Notes: generated by a model from the sequence alone, not told the origin. A stretch of DNA of 64,000 bases from Neolewinella maritima (GCF_923081025.1 NZ_CAKLPZ010000001.1:620001-684000); one strand, 5' to 3'. Positions 43,231 through 51,769 are shown, counted from the first letter of the stretch. A program made the numbers and translations.

Positions 43231-43670
43231 AGGTCGAGGCGTTGCACGCCGAGTGTACGCTACTCCCCAGCATGCACTCGGCGTACAACGCCTCGACCTT
43301 CCCGGTGCCTACCGATCTTGGTGTATACTAAGGTCGAGTGGCCTCTGGTCCGAGTATACCCATCTTTTACCCGCTGGAGACTCGGACCGGAGGCCCTTGA
43401 CCCTTCATTTTACAACAGGTCGAAGCGTTGCACGCCGAGTGTGCGCTACCCCCCAGCATGCATTCGGCGTACAACGCCTCGACCTTCCCGGTGCCTACCG
43501 ATCTTGGTGTATACTAAGGTCGAGTGGCCTCTGGTCCGAGTATACCCATCTTCCACCCGCTGGAGACTCGGACCGGAGGCCCTCGACCCTTCATTTTACA
43601 ACAGGTCGAGGCGTTGCACGCCGAGTGTACGCCACCATCCGCACGCACTCGGCGTGCAACGCCTCGACCT
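43231..43670. repeat. tandem mosaic of large hairpins, 186-bp period (A-B-A-B-A)
   Basis: Two 186-bp units (43231-43416, 43417-43602; seven differences seen by eye) plus a final partial unit. Hairpin A has 25-bp arms: 43231-43255 with 43275-43299, 43417-43441 with 43461-43485, and 43603-43627 with 43646-43670; the last is fully complementary. Its arm begins AGGTCGAGGCGTTGCACGCC. Hairpin B pairs 43331-43355 with 43380-43404 and 43517-43541 with 43566-43590, with one bulge and few mismatches, and also begins AGGTCGAG. The array fills the whole gap between two convergent genes, starting 2 bases after one stop and ending within the other. It resembles REP/BIME elements but larger. Confidence 0.92.
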
Positions 43671-44193
43671 AGTCGGCCTTGAGCGCGTCAATGGGTTCCG
43701 CCTCACTGAGCGTCATGGGTAGCTCCGCGCGGATGCTTTTTTGCTGCAGCTCCGTCAGCATTGCGTACCGCTTGCCGTACTGCCGGTTGGCTGACTCGTC
43801 CCACAGCATATGGTAGCCGGCCAGCAAAGCGTCGTACACCTCCAGGTAGCGGGCATAGCTACTGCTGCGGTCGTGGACCAGACTTATAACGGCTTGTTTG
43901 GGGGTTCGTTGCGGGGATAAAACGAAGTCGTACACCGCCTGCGGCAGATCGACAGACCGGGCAGCGACCTCTTCTACCAACAGTTCATCGTTGGCATTCA
44001 GCATAACGGTAAACACCTCGGAGGAGGGGGTGATCGGAGCATCGATTTCCCAGGCAGGTAGCCGCACCAATACGCCCTGCTCTTCGGCAATGGTGGTAGT
44101 GACCAGGAAGAAGATCAGGAGCAGAAAGGCGATATCGGCCATGGAGCCGGCATGCACGGCGGGGGTGTCCCGGCGCGTTGAGCGAGTAAGCAA
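43669..44193 (-). CDS. ExbD/TolR-like biopolymer transport protein
   Basis: A 174-residue protein with one N-terminal membrane segment (MADIAFLLLIFFLVTTTIAE, residues 18-37) containing the Asp of the ExbD family, followed by a periplasmic domain. ExbD works with ExbB and TonB to energise outer-membrane uptake. No exbB is adjacent; the gene follows the K+ channel gene by 66 bases. The stop codon overlaps the last hairpin of the repeat array. Confidence 0.87.
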   Translation of the reverse strand: MLTRSTRRDTPAVHAGSMADIAFLLLIFFLVTTTIAEEQGVLVRLPAWEIDAPITPSSEVFTVMLNANDELLVEEVAARSVDLPQAVYDFVLSPQRTPKQAVISLVHDRSSSYARYLEVYDALLAGYHMLWDESANRQYGKRYAMLTELQQKSIRAELPMTLSEAEPIDALKAD

Positions 44194-44259
44194 TGGAGTG
44201 TGGATTGGTTACCCGACAGATGCCGCAACGGGTGGTTCTGGTGGGTGCCGGACGTGGGG

Positions 44260-45084
44260 CTATACTTCGTTTAGCCGTCCTCCACAGTACTTGCAGAACT
44301 CCGCGTCGGAGGCGTGTCCTTCCTTAGAGCAGTAGCGGCAGACCTGGGTGGATACCCGTGACCCTTTTGGGTCGGTGTTTATCATCTCATTGGTCACGAT
44401 GCCGGTGGGTACGGCGATGATGGCGTAACCCAGGATCATCACCATGGCGGAGAGAAACTGTCCAATCTGGGTCTGTGGCGTGATATCACCGTAACCTACC
44501 GTTGTAATGGTGACGATAGCCCAGTATACGGCCCGGGGGATGGAGCTGAAGCCATCATTCGTTCCGCCTTCGATCAGGTACATCACCGATCCGATGATGA
44601 TGACCAGGATCGAAACGGCAAAAAGGAAGACGGCGATCTTATTGCGGCTGGCAATGATGGCACGCCCCAGCTGATCCCCCTCGCTGAGGTACTGCCCCAG
44701 CTTGAATATCCTGAACACCCGCATCAGACGCAGAATGCGGATGATGAGGAAGTACTGGCTATTGGGTACCAGCAGACTCAAGTACGACGGCAGGATCGCC
44801 AGAATATCTACAATACCGTAAAAGCTGAGGGCATAGCTCCACGGTCGGATCGTCACCCACAGCCGCAGCACGTACTCGATGGTAAAGATGATGGTTAGTA
44901 TCCACTCGATGTAAAAGAAAGCCGTGCCGTATATCTCGTTATAATCTTCGGACGACTCCAGCATCACCACCAGGATCGAAAAGCAGATCAGTACCAGTAG
45001 ACTTATGTCGAATATCTTTCCCTCCGGGGTATCAGCCTCGAAGATAATTTCGTGTACGCGGTCGCGAAGGGATCGGTCGGCCAT
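44260..45084 (-). CDS. voltage-gated K+ channel with C-terminal zinc ribbon
   Basis: A 274-residue six-segment channel. S4 is RILRLMRVFRIFKL near 115-128 with spaced arginines; the pore has the potassium filter TTVGYGD near 193-199. After S6 a short tail ends in two C-x2-C pairs (CRYC, CKYC) that form a zinc-ribbon-like motif near 250-270. Function should be K+ flux at the inner membrane. TTACCTTTA upstream on the minus strand may be a -7 box. It lies downstream of the TPR kinase gene. Confidence 0.92.
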   Translation of the reverse strand: MADRSLRDRVHEIIFEADTPEGKIFDISLLVLICFSILVVMLESSEDYNEIYGTAFFYIEWILTIIFTIEYVLRLWVTIRPWSYALSFYGIVDILAILPSYLSLLVPNSQYFLIIRILRLMRVFRIFKLGQYLSEGDQLGRAIIASRNKIAVFLFAVSILVIIIGSVMYLIEGGTNDGFSSIPRAVYWAIVTITTVGYGDITPQTQIGQFLSAMVMILGYAIIAVPTGIVTNEMINTDPKGSRVSTQVCRYCSKEGHASDAEFCKYCGGRLNEV

Positions 45085-45183
45085 GAATAGTAGCTCCTCG
45101 ACCGGCTATGTATCCCCTGAAGGAGGGCTACACTGGTGGCGAGTGAATGAAGGATAAAGGTAATCCAAGGTAGGGATAAGCCG

Positions 45184-47112
45184 TCACCGCCGTTGGTACT
45201 GCCGCAGGGGTACGTCACTGATCGGTATACGCACCTGCACCCGCGTGCCCGCCGCCTCCTGATTCGGGTGGTAGAGGTCGGTAGTGGTGACCCACTGCGT
45301 TTGGTCGTCGGAGAGGAGCTGGAGTCGGCTCTCGGTAATCTCGGTGCCGCGCGACTGGTGGTGCCGCCGGCTGGCATCCAGGGCCTGGATCTCGGCGACC
45401 CGGCTGCGGCCGATGCCGTTGTCGGTCACGGTGGCCAGCAGGTGCTCCTCGCCGTCCGGGCTGAAGGTGACTTCGATGTGGCCCCGCGCCTGTCCGCGTA
45501 GGCCATGTTCGATGGCGTTCTCGACGTAGGGCTGTAGGATCATGGTGGGTACTCCGATGATATCCTCTTCCAGATTGGGGTGCACGACGATGCGGTAAGT
45601 GAGCTGCCCGTCGAAGCGGAGGTGGCGATTGATCTCCAGGTAGTCGGTGAGGAACTGCCGCTCTTCCTCCAGGCTGATGGCCTCGTAATTGCTGTACTCC
45701 AGGCTGCGCCGCATGAGCATGGCAAACTTGGCCAGGTACTTGCTGGCCGTTGCCGCATCGTTGTCGGAGATACTGGCCTGGATGCCATTGAGGGCATTGA
45801 AGAGGAAGTGGGGATTCATCTGTGCGCGCAGCGCCCGGAGTTGCAGCTGGCTGGCGCGCAGTTTTAGCTGACGGTTCTCCTGTTCCCGCTCCTCGGCGCG
45901 GAACTGGGCGGCAAATTGCTGCTGCCGCATTAGGTCGATCTGGGTATGGTAGCGCTGGTTGTAGTGGTCGTACGTGCGGTGGTGAGCGTAGGCTGCACGG
46001 AAGTCATCCGTGTGTTCGCAGGCTACGGAGAGGTAGAGGTATGCATCGGCCGTCAGGCTCAGTAGTTGGGGGTCACTGGTGCGATCGTCCACCGGTACCT
46101 GTGCGAGGATGAGCTGGAGCTGCTCGATGGCCTCCGCCCAGCGGCCGCTATCCAGCAGTAGGGTGGCGCGCATGGAGCCCACGATGGCGAGTTGTACCCG
46201 GTCGGGTACCTGCTCACTGCGGTAGAGGGCCTCGGCCTCGGCCAGGTAGTGGGTGGCCTGCGCCGCTTCGTCCAGGTGATGATAGCAGTAGCCCATATTG
46301 GCGTAGGTCGCGGCAAGCGCCTGAGTGGAGCCGTGCGCGGCGCTTTCTACCACGGCCTGGAAGTAGGTTAGCGCGTGCTGATACTCGCCACTGGCCAGTA
46401 GTTCCTTACCCAGGTTGAGCTGATGCCAGGGTAGGCGCGCGCGCAGACCGATCTGCTCGCAGCGCTCGATCGCGCGCTGGAATGCCACGATCGCGCCCTG
46501 CCGTTCGCCACTGCTCTGACAGACGGCGCCCAGCCCAGCCTGGGTGAGGGCATAGAAGTAATGGTCCTTAGGGGTAAGGGTAAAGGTGCCCCCTTCGAGG
46601 AGGGTCTCGGCTTCCAGAAATTTACGGGTGGCCTTGGGGTAGCCGAAGTAGAGCAGGTACAGGTAGCCGTGGCGACTCGCCGCGCGGGCCCGGTACTGAT
46701 CGCTGGGGTAAGACTCCAGGAGCCGGTAGCAAGTATCGAGGTAGTCACTGGCCGCTTCGATCTTACCCAGGTTGGCCAGGTGGCCGATGTAATCCAGGTA
46801 GATCTCTAGTTTATCGCCGATATCGTCGCGGCGCTCGGCAATGGCGATGGCGGCGGCAAAGGGGGCGGCGGCAGCCTGGTGGTGGTACTCCTGACTTTCC
46901 AGACTGGCCAGGTAGCGGGCGTAGTTGAAGGCATAGTCCTCGCCGGTGCGATCCTGAAGCGACTGCAGCTCGGTGCCCAGTACGGTGAGGTGCTCCTGGT
47001 ATTCATCCAGCAGGGTGCGTGCCCGGACGGGATCGGTATAGACACAGCGATGCAGGAGATCATTGATGACCTCGATACGGGTGAAGGCCGCCGGAGTAGG
47101 GGGGGCGGGCAC
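45184..47112 (-). CDS. soluble TPR histidine kinase, LytS/YehU type
   Basis: A 642-residue kinase without signal peptide or membrane segment, hence probably cytoplasmic. Residues 1-390 are TPR-like helical repeats; a coiled coil (EEREQENRQLKLRASQLQ) leads to the His_kinase domain with MNPHFLFNALNGIQ near 428-441 (phospho-His) and VENAIEHGLRG near 530-540 in the ATPase domain. GTG 47112 was chosen because the upstream part of the open frame overlaps the peptide gene at 47126-47275, whose stop lies 13 bases before it. The LytTR regulator at 47383-48147 is the likely partner. Confidence 0.85.
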   Translation of the reverse strand: MPAPPTPAAFTRIEVINDLLHRCVYTDPVRARTLLDEYQEHLTVLGTELQSLQDRTGEDYAFNYARYLASLESQEYHHQAAAAPFAAAIAIAERRDDIGDKLEIYLDYIGHLANLGKIEAASDYLDTCYRLLESYPSDQYRARAASRHGYLYLLYFGYPKATRKFLEAETLLEGGTFTLTPKDHYFYALTQAGLGAVCQSSGERQGAIVAFQRAIERCEQIGLRARLPWHQLNLGKELLASGEYQHALTYFQAVVESAAHGSTQALAATYANMGYCYHHLDEAAQATHYLAEAEALYRSEQVPDRVQLAIVGSMRATLLLDSGRWAEAIEQLQLILAQVPVDDRTSDPQLLSLTADAYLYLSVACEHTDDFRAAYAHHRTYDHYNQRYHTQIDLMRQQQFAAQFRAEEREQENRQLKLRASQLQLRALRAQMNPHFLFNALNGIQASISDNDAATASKYLAKFAMLMRRSLEYSNYEAISLEEERQFLTDYLEINRHLRFDGQLTYRIVVHPNLEEDIIGVPTMILQPYVENAIEHGLRGQARGHIEVTFSPDGEEHLLATVTDNGIGRSRVAEIQALDASRRHHQSRGTEITESRLQLLSDDQTQWVTTTDLYHPNQEAAGTRVQVRIPISDVPLRQYQRR

Positions 47113-47125
47113 CGTGGGGGAGAGC

Positions 47126-47275
47126 TTACTGTGGCATGATGCCACCGCAGACGCGACGGAACCAGTAGCCACGTCGCTTACCGCCGGTGACCTGATCCAT
47201 AGTGTCACGATCTAGCGGCTGGACGTTCTGGTCCTGCTTGAGCTCTTCAATAGTTTTCTTCCCGGTCTTGGCCAT
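47126..47275 (-). CDS. 49-aa double-glycine leader peptide (RiPP or pheromone precursor candidate)
   Basis: ATG 47275 to TAA 47126. The first 32 residues are a charged amphipathic leader (IEELKQDQNVQPL, then LDRDTMDQVTGG) ending in Gly-Gly, like leaders cut by C39 peptidase exporters and the GG-type natural product precursors of Bacteroidota. The remaining 17 residues, KRRGYWFRRVCGGIMPQ, are basic and aromatic with one Cys. The gene sits between the LytTR regulator (107 bases upstream) and the TPR kinase (13 bases downstream) on the same strand. No exporter or modification enzyme lies in the window. There is no Shine-Dalgarno; TATCTTTA about 77 bases upstream could be a -7 box. Confidence 0.65.
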   Translation of the reverse strand: MAKTGKKTIEELKQDQNVQPLDRDTMDQVTGGKRRGYWFRRVCGGIMPQ

Positions 47276-47382
47276 GGGAGGTGAGTAGATTTATTTGGTG
47301 TTCAGTAGTATCGAAGTGCTAATACGGTAACCGCGCAATGCGTTCACCTGCTTGCTAAAGATATAGTATATGTAGCTAACGG

Positions 47383-48147
47383 TTAAGAAAGCTCCTGTAG
47401 CGCCCGTAAACGAATTAAAAATGCGGGCCTTCGCCGGCGGCTCACGTCGATGCGCTTGTTATCCTCCATGATCAGGTAGCCCCCTTCTCCCTTTACGAAG
47501 CGTTTCATGTAATTCATATTGATCACGTGCCGCTTGTGCACCCGGTAGAAGTTGTAGGCCGCCAGCATATCCTCGTAAAATTTGATGGTGCGCGAGGTGG
47601 TGATCCGCCGGCCACCCTTCAGGTGGATGTGGGTGTAGTTGTCCTCGGCCTCGAAGCGCACGATGTCGCTGATGTTCTCGAAGTGGAAGCCGTCGACGGC
47701 ACCGATCGGTAGCTTAGTGAACGAGTTCGGGTTGCCCTGAAACTGGCGCATGGCGGCGATACGCTCGTCCGTCTGCGCACGCTGGCGGGGTTTCACACGG
47801 CTTACTGCCTCGATCAGGCGGTCCGGGTCGATGGGCTTGAGGATGTAGGCTATCCCCGAGTAGTCGAAGGCCTTCATGGCAAACTGGTCGTAGGCGGTGA
47901 CGAAGATCACGTCGAACTCGATGGGCCGGATCTGATCCAGTAGCCGGAATACCTTTCCGTCGCTGAGGTTGATGTCCATGAAGGCTACATCGACCCGTAG
48001 GTTGGGCTGACTGAATAGCTCTACGCCGGTGCGGACTCCGTCCGCGGTGCCGATCACTTCCACTTCGGGGCAGTGCAGCTGCAGCATATTCTTTAGGTTG
48101 ACGAGCCCCTTGCGTTCGTCCTCGATAATTACGGCGTTCAGTAGCAT
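47383..48147 (-). CDS. LytTR-family response regulator
   Basis: A 254-residue regulator. Receiver: E9-D10-E11, phospho-acceptor D58 in VAFMDINLSDG, and ILKPID near 104-109. LytTR domain from about 148 (NISDIVRFEAEDNYTHIHL, NFYRVHKRHVINMNYMKRF). ATG 48147 follows the usual family start MLLNAVIIEDE; an upstream ATG at 48177 is less likely. It probably controls transcription in response to the TPR kinase downstream, and the small GG-peptide gene lies between them. It begins 49 bases after lptC. Confidence 0.92.
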   Translation of the reverse strand: MLLNAVIIEDERKGLVNLKNMLQLHCPEVEVIGTADGVRTGVELFSQPNLRVDVAFMDINLSDGKVFRLLDQIRPIEFDVIFVTAYDQFAMKAFDYSGIAYILKPIDPDRLIEAVSRVKPRQRAQTDERIAAMRQFQGNPNSFTKLPIGAVDGFHFENISDIVRFEAEDNYTHIHLKGGRRITTSRTIKFYEDMLAAYNFYRVHKRHVINMNYMKRFVKGEGGYLIMEDNKRIDVSRRRRPAFLIRLRALQELS

Positions 48148-48196
48148 GTAGCGGAGTAGTATATGTTCCCTAGCCAAAACTACGAAACCAGCTACT

Positions 48197-48754
48197 TTAT
48201 TCCGCCGGGCGGCTCACGGGGATGCGGCCGTCCACCTGCAGGACCCGCGCATTGCTGAAGCCGGCATCACTCTCCAGACCGTAGCCCGTGATGATGTAGT
48301 CCGGCTGCGTAAGCACGACGAACTTATTGGTGTAGATAAGCTCCCGCTGTTCGTCCCAGTTCAGCTCCTCGGTTTCCAGGCGTTGCAGGTCGGCTGACTC
48401 CCAGACCACGCTGTCACGGACCGTGATCAGGTTGTTCCGCCTGCGGTAGATGCCCTGGTGAGCTACCAGTGTACTGCTGGTATCTTGCTGCTCGTCGAGA
48501 AAGTAGGCAATGATGCCATCGGGAAACTCCTGCCGGGGGTCGGCCGGCGAAAGGTAGTTGTACATCGTCGGGGCCTCCAGGATAAGGCGGATACGCGCCG
48601 AATCGCTGTACAGGATCTGCACATCGCGGGCCACCTCTACCTGATCGTCGAGTTGCTCTTCCAGGCGGGCCACATCAGCCGGGTCGTTGATGCAGGCCGT
48701 GAGGGCCAGCAACAGCGTCAGTAATACAGGACCACTCCCGCCAAACCACCGCAC
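48197..48754 (-). CDS. lptC: LPS export protein LptC-like lipoprotein
   Basis: A 185-residue protein. LLTLLLALTAC is the lipobox with Cys about residue 20, followed by the LptC/OstA-type beta-jellyroll (QILYSDSARIRLILEAP, RRNNLITVRDSVVW, and ELIYTNKFVVLTQPDYIITGYG, ending LQVDGRI). LptC passes lipopolysaccharide from the inner-membrane ABC transporter to LptA. GTG 48754 overlaps the stop of the small membrane-protein gene (TAGTG). Other lpt genes are not in the window. Confidence 0.87.
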   Translation of the reverse strand: MRWFGGSGPVLLTLLLALTACINDPADVARLEEQLDDQVEVARDVQILYSDSARIRLILEAPTMYNYLSPADPRQEFPDGIIAYFLDEQQDTSSTLVAHQGIYRRRNNLITVRDSVVWESADLQRLETEELNWDEQRELIYTNKFVVLTQPDYIITGYGLESDAGFSNARVLQVDGRIPVSRPAE

Positions 48755-48927
48755 TATAGCCAGCTGGCGCAGGTCGAAAGAAGTGCGCCGTACAGTTCGG
48801 GGTCTTCGGGCACGAAGGCCTGGTTGGCCTTGTAAATGTAGATGCACAGGAAGACGAAGAGTAGAAAGGCGATGAAGCCCCCCATGAGTACGTATCCCTT
48901 GTTTCCCGCGTGCTTTATTTCTGACAT
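48754..48927 (-). CDS. 57-aa single-pass membrane protein
   Basis: ATG 48927 to TAG 48754. A short polar start (MSEIKHAGNKGYV) leads to one membrane segment (GGFIAFLLFVFLCIYIY, about 16-32) and a 25-residue tail ending in a Cys. The reading frame sits exactly between ppiD and lptC and its stop overlaps the lptC GTG (TAGTG), which argues for a real gene. I recognise no family; by position it may assist envelope biogenesis. Confidence 0.7.
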   Translation of the reverse strand: MSEIKHAGNKGYVLMGGFIAFLLFVFLCIYIYKANQAFVPEDPELYGALLSTCASWL

Positions 48928-48964
48928 CTTACTTCGTTTTGCCGGGTCGCCCCGTCCATTGATC

Positions 48965-51109
48965 TTAACGCCGGTTGCTACATTCGGTTGCCGCGCGCTG
49001 GTCCTCTACTTCCACCTCGGCACGCAGGCCGTTGAGGAGCTGTTGCTGTACCCGGGTGCGGCTGTTGAGGTTCATGGCCACGCGGGCACTGGGCAGGTTG
49101 CCACTGGCGCCACCCGGTGCATCCGAGAGGGGCTTGACGAGGTAGACCCCGTTATTACCTACGATGGGTCCGCTCACCTGATTCGTGGTCCCGCTTGCCG
49201 CAGCTGCGATCACCTTCGGCTCGGCGCCGATACCCTGGGGCAGGCTGTTCTGGGTGAATGTAACGGCGGATAAGGTGTCGATCCGCGCGTCGTACTGGCT
49301 AGCAGCCTGCGCCAGGTCCATACCCTCCAGGGCTTCGGCCAGTTTACGACCCTTCAGCCGGTCGCGTACGGGGCCTTCGATACTGCTGCGTAGGGCGGCT
49401 ACGGGGGCCTGGCCTACGGGTAGTATGTTCTCTACACCGACTACGACGTACTTGTCCTCGTAGAAGAAATTAGGATCGGTGAAGGTGTAGACGAAGCCAC
49501 TGACGTCTCCCTGATCGGCCCCGAAGGCCCAGCAGACCATGTCGCGGACGTCCTGTCCATTTCCGAGGTTCTCGATGTAGTAGGTACCGATATTGAGGGG
49601 AGCGGTGATTTCCACGTCGTACCCCTCGGTCTCGGCGGCGGCCTTTAGTTCGGCCAGGTTATTCTTGCCGGTCAGGAACTCTTCGGCGCGGACGCGGGCG
49701 GCATCCTCGGTGTCGTTACTGGGGATCATCTGTTCGGTGACGTAGGCTATGCTCACCCGGGGGGTCGTGCTGTTGCTACGGCGTACGACCTCGATGAGCT
49801 GTACACCCGCCGGGGTGCGGAGTTTGTACAACCGACCGGTCTGCCCGGTGACGAAGGCCAGGCGATCCACGGCGGGGTCCAGCTGGCCGGGCTCGATGTT
49901 TTCGAGTAGTCCGTTGGTGGCGATACTGCGGGAGTCACGGTTGAACTCGCCGGCTAGCTCGCTGAACTTGCCGGGCTCGGCTTCGAGGACGGTCTGCAGA
50001 CTGTCGATGAGCCGCTCGGCCTCGGTGAACTGGGTCGGGATGGTGGCATTGCGGACGATGCGGCGAATGGTGACGCTGTCGGACAGCTCCCGCCGGTCGA
50101 TCAGTTTGGCCAGTGCCATCAGCTGACCTTCCACGAAGGGGCCGTAGATCTCACCTACCGCTACGTCGTTCATGATCGTACTGGCGATCGAGGGAGCGAT
50201 CTGCTCCTCGGTCACGTAGGTGCCGCTGTAGGAGCCGTCGTTGGTTATTGCGAACAGACTGTCTTCCCGGGCGGGGATCTGCTGCCAGCGCTGTGCAATG
50301 TCCTGCATGACCGAGCGTACGGCCGCACTGTCTTCCGGGGTGGCCTCCACAGCAAAGCTTACGTAGGCCAGTTGGCGGGTTTCTTCCAGGTTATCGTAGC
50401 GGCTGCGGTACTCGTCTACGTATTCCTGCAGATCTGCATCGGTGACCTCTACTTCGTCATTATCCAGCTCATCGAAGGGGATGCGGACCACGGCTGCGCG
50501 GCGGGTGGCGGTCTGGGCGTCAGCGTATTCCTGCGCCATCCAGCTGGGGGCGTACATGGCTTTAGAGACCAGCGCGCTGAGTTTTTCCTGGAGTCGCTGC
50601 GTACGCACCTGACGGTTCTGGTAGGTCCAGATGTTGGCGAAGTTGGGATAGCGCTGCTCTAGCTCGGAGATATCGCCGGCGTCGATCTGCTCGCGCACTT
50701 GATTGAGAAAGGTTGGATCTACCTGACCGGTCTGCCGGTTGCCGTAGGTCTGGCGGATGATGGGGCTGTAGCGGGGGCCGTAGGTCAGTCCGTCCAGCTC
50801 GCTGCGGGGAACGGCCAGGCCCAGCCGGTCGGTCTCGTTACGAATGAGTCCCTCGCTGAGGTAGAAGTTCCAGAGATTGTCGCGGCTCTGGTAGGCATCG
50901 TTGCTGGTACCGGCTACCTGCAGGGTGCGCTCGAATTCATTGCGCTCGATCTCAACCTCCCCGACGCGGGCCAGCATGGCTTCGGCCGGCCCCACGGGGC
51001 CGCTGTTGCCGCTGTTCATGATGTCCGAAAGGACAAACAGCAGGATACCACCTCCGATGAAGAGGAGTACCAGCAGGGGGTTGTTGCGAATCTTACCGAT
51101 CAGTGCCAT
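48965..51109 (-). CDS. PpiD/SurA_N-type membrane-anchored peptidylprolyl isomerase
   Basis: A 714-residue protein anchored by one N-terminal segment (NNPLLVLLFIGGGILLFVLSD, about 8-28). SurA_N-like region follows (VEIERNEFERTLQVAG), then parvulin-like blocks near 345-450 and a last domain with QNSLPQGIGAEPKVIAAA. It resembles PpiD, a periplasmic folding helper near the Sec translocon. The gene lies between maf and the small membrane-protein gene on the same strand. Confidence 0.87.
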   Translation of the reverse strand: MALIGKIRNNPLLVLLFIGGGILLFVLSDIMNSGNSGPVGPAEAMLARVGEVEIERNEFERTLQVAGTSNDAYQSRDNLWNFYLSEGLIRNETDRLGLAVPRSELDGLTYGPRYSPIIRQTYGNRQTGQVDPTFLNQVREQIDAGDISELEQRYPNFANIWTYQNRQVRTQRLQEKLSALVSKAMYAPSWMAQEYADAQTATRRAAVVRIPFDELDNDEVEVTDADLQEYVDEYRSRYDNLEETRQLAYVSFAVEATPEDSAAVRSVMQDIAQRWQQIPAREDSLFAITNDGSYSGTYVTEEQIAPSIASTIMNDVAVGEIYGPFVEGQLMALAKLIDRRELSDSVTIRRIVRNATIPTQFTEAERLIDSLQTVLEAEPGKFSELAGEFNRDSRSIATNGLLENIEPGQLDPAVDRLAFVTGQTGRLYKLRTPAGVQLIEVVRRSNSTTPRVSIAYVTEQMIPSNDTEDAARVRAEEFLTGKNNLAELKAAAETEGYDVEITAPLNIGTYYIENLGNGQDVRDMVCWAFGADQGDVSGFVYTFTDPNFFYEDKYVVVGVENILPVGQAPVAALRSSIEGPVRDRLKGRKLAEALEGMDLAQAASQYDARIDTLSAVTFTQNSLPQGIGAEPKVIAAAASGTTNQVSGPIVGNNGVYLVKPLSDAPGGASGNLPSARVAMNLNSRTRVQQQLLNGLRAEVEVEDQRAATECSNRR

Positions 51110-51161
51110 ACGTCGAACGTCTAATTTTTACCCGCCCATAGGGCTTGGGGGCGCGAAGATA

Positions 51162-51767
51162 CTACGATTTACCGACAACTGACTGCCCGGCAACGGTCAC
51201 TAGCCGCTCGTACACCAGATCGACCGGCAGGCCCATCACGGTGGGATAGGTACCCTCGATCCGCGCGATCTTGGCCAGGCCGATCCATTCCTGGATGGCG
51301 TAGGCCCCCGCTTTGTCGTAGGGTCGGTAGGTGTCCACGTACCATTCGATCTCCGCCGGTTCGATCCTATTCATTTGTACCTGCGCTACGCCGCAAAAAA
51401 CCTCTTCGTGGGTGAATGACTTCAGGCAGCAGCCGGTGATGACGGTATGCGTACGCCCGGATAATCGACCGATGGTAGCGATGGCGTGGGCCCGGTCGCG
51501 GGGCTTGCCGAAAATCTCGTCGTCTACAATGACCACGCTGTCGGCGGTGAGGAGCACCTCGTGGTCAGACTGTAGCAAGTGGGCCGCACCGCGGGCCTTA
51601 AGGCGGGCCAGGTAGGGGGCTACCTCGGCTACCGGGGTATCCGGGGGGTACACCTCCTCGGTCTCGGCGGTACGGATGGTGAAGGGGATACCGGCCTGCT
51701 CCAGGAGCTGGCTCCGGCGGGGCGACTTGCTGGCAAGAATCAGGGAAAGGGTAGGGGGGATGCGCAT
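51162..51767 (-). CDS. maf: Maf family nucleotide pyrophosphatase
   Basis: A 201-residue enzyme. LILASKSPRRSQLLEQAGI near 9-27 is the Maf signature, with VLLTADSVVIVDDEIFGKP near 91-109 and the later YDKAGAYAIQEWIG near 150-163. Maf proteins hydrolyse nucleoside triphosphates such as dTTP, UTP or modified nucleotides (house-cleaning). The gene starts two bases after the SIS isomerase stop. Confidence 0.94.
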   Translation of the reverse strand: MRIPPTLSLILASKSPRRSQLLEQAGIPFTIRTAETEEVYPPDTPVAEVAPYLARLKARGAAHLLQSDHEVLLTADSVVIVDDEIFGKPRDRAHAIATIGRLSGRTHTVITGCCLKSFTHEEVFCGVAQVQMNRIEPAEIEWYVDTYRPYDKAGAYAIQEWIGLAKIARIEGTYPTVMGLPVDLVYERLVTVAGQSVVGKS

Positions 51768-51769
51768 GA

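Noticed and set aside
43231-43670. CRISPR array or integron attC array.
   Set aside because: The period is constant including the supposed spacers, the units are near-identical throughout, there are no cas genes, and attC R/L boxes and gene cassettes are missing.
43253-43722. Two long overlapping plus-strand frames with repeated 62-residue sequence.
   Set aside because: The frames exist only because the hairpin mosaic has a period of 186 bases, a multiple of three. Selection visible in the bases is for pairing, not protein.
47113-47208. N-terminal extension of the TPR kinase up to 47208.
   Set aside because: It would overlap the GG-peptide gene in another frame, starts without motif, and the residues look unlike TPR; GTG 47112 directly follows the peptide gene.
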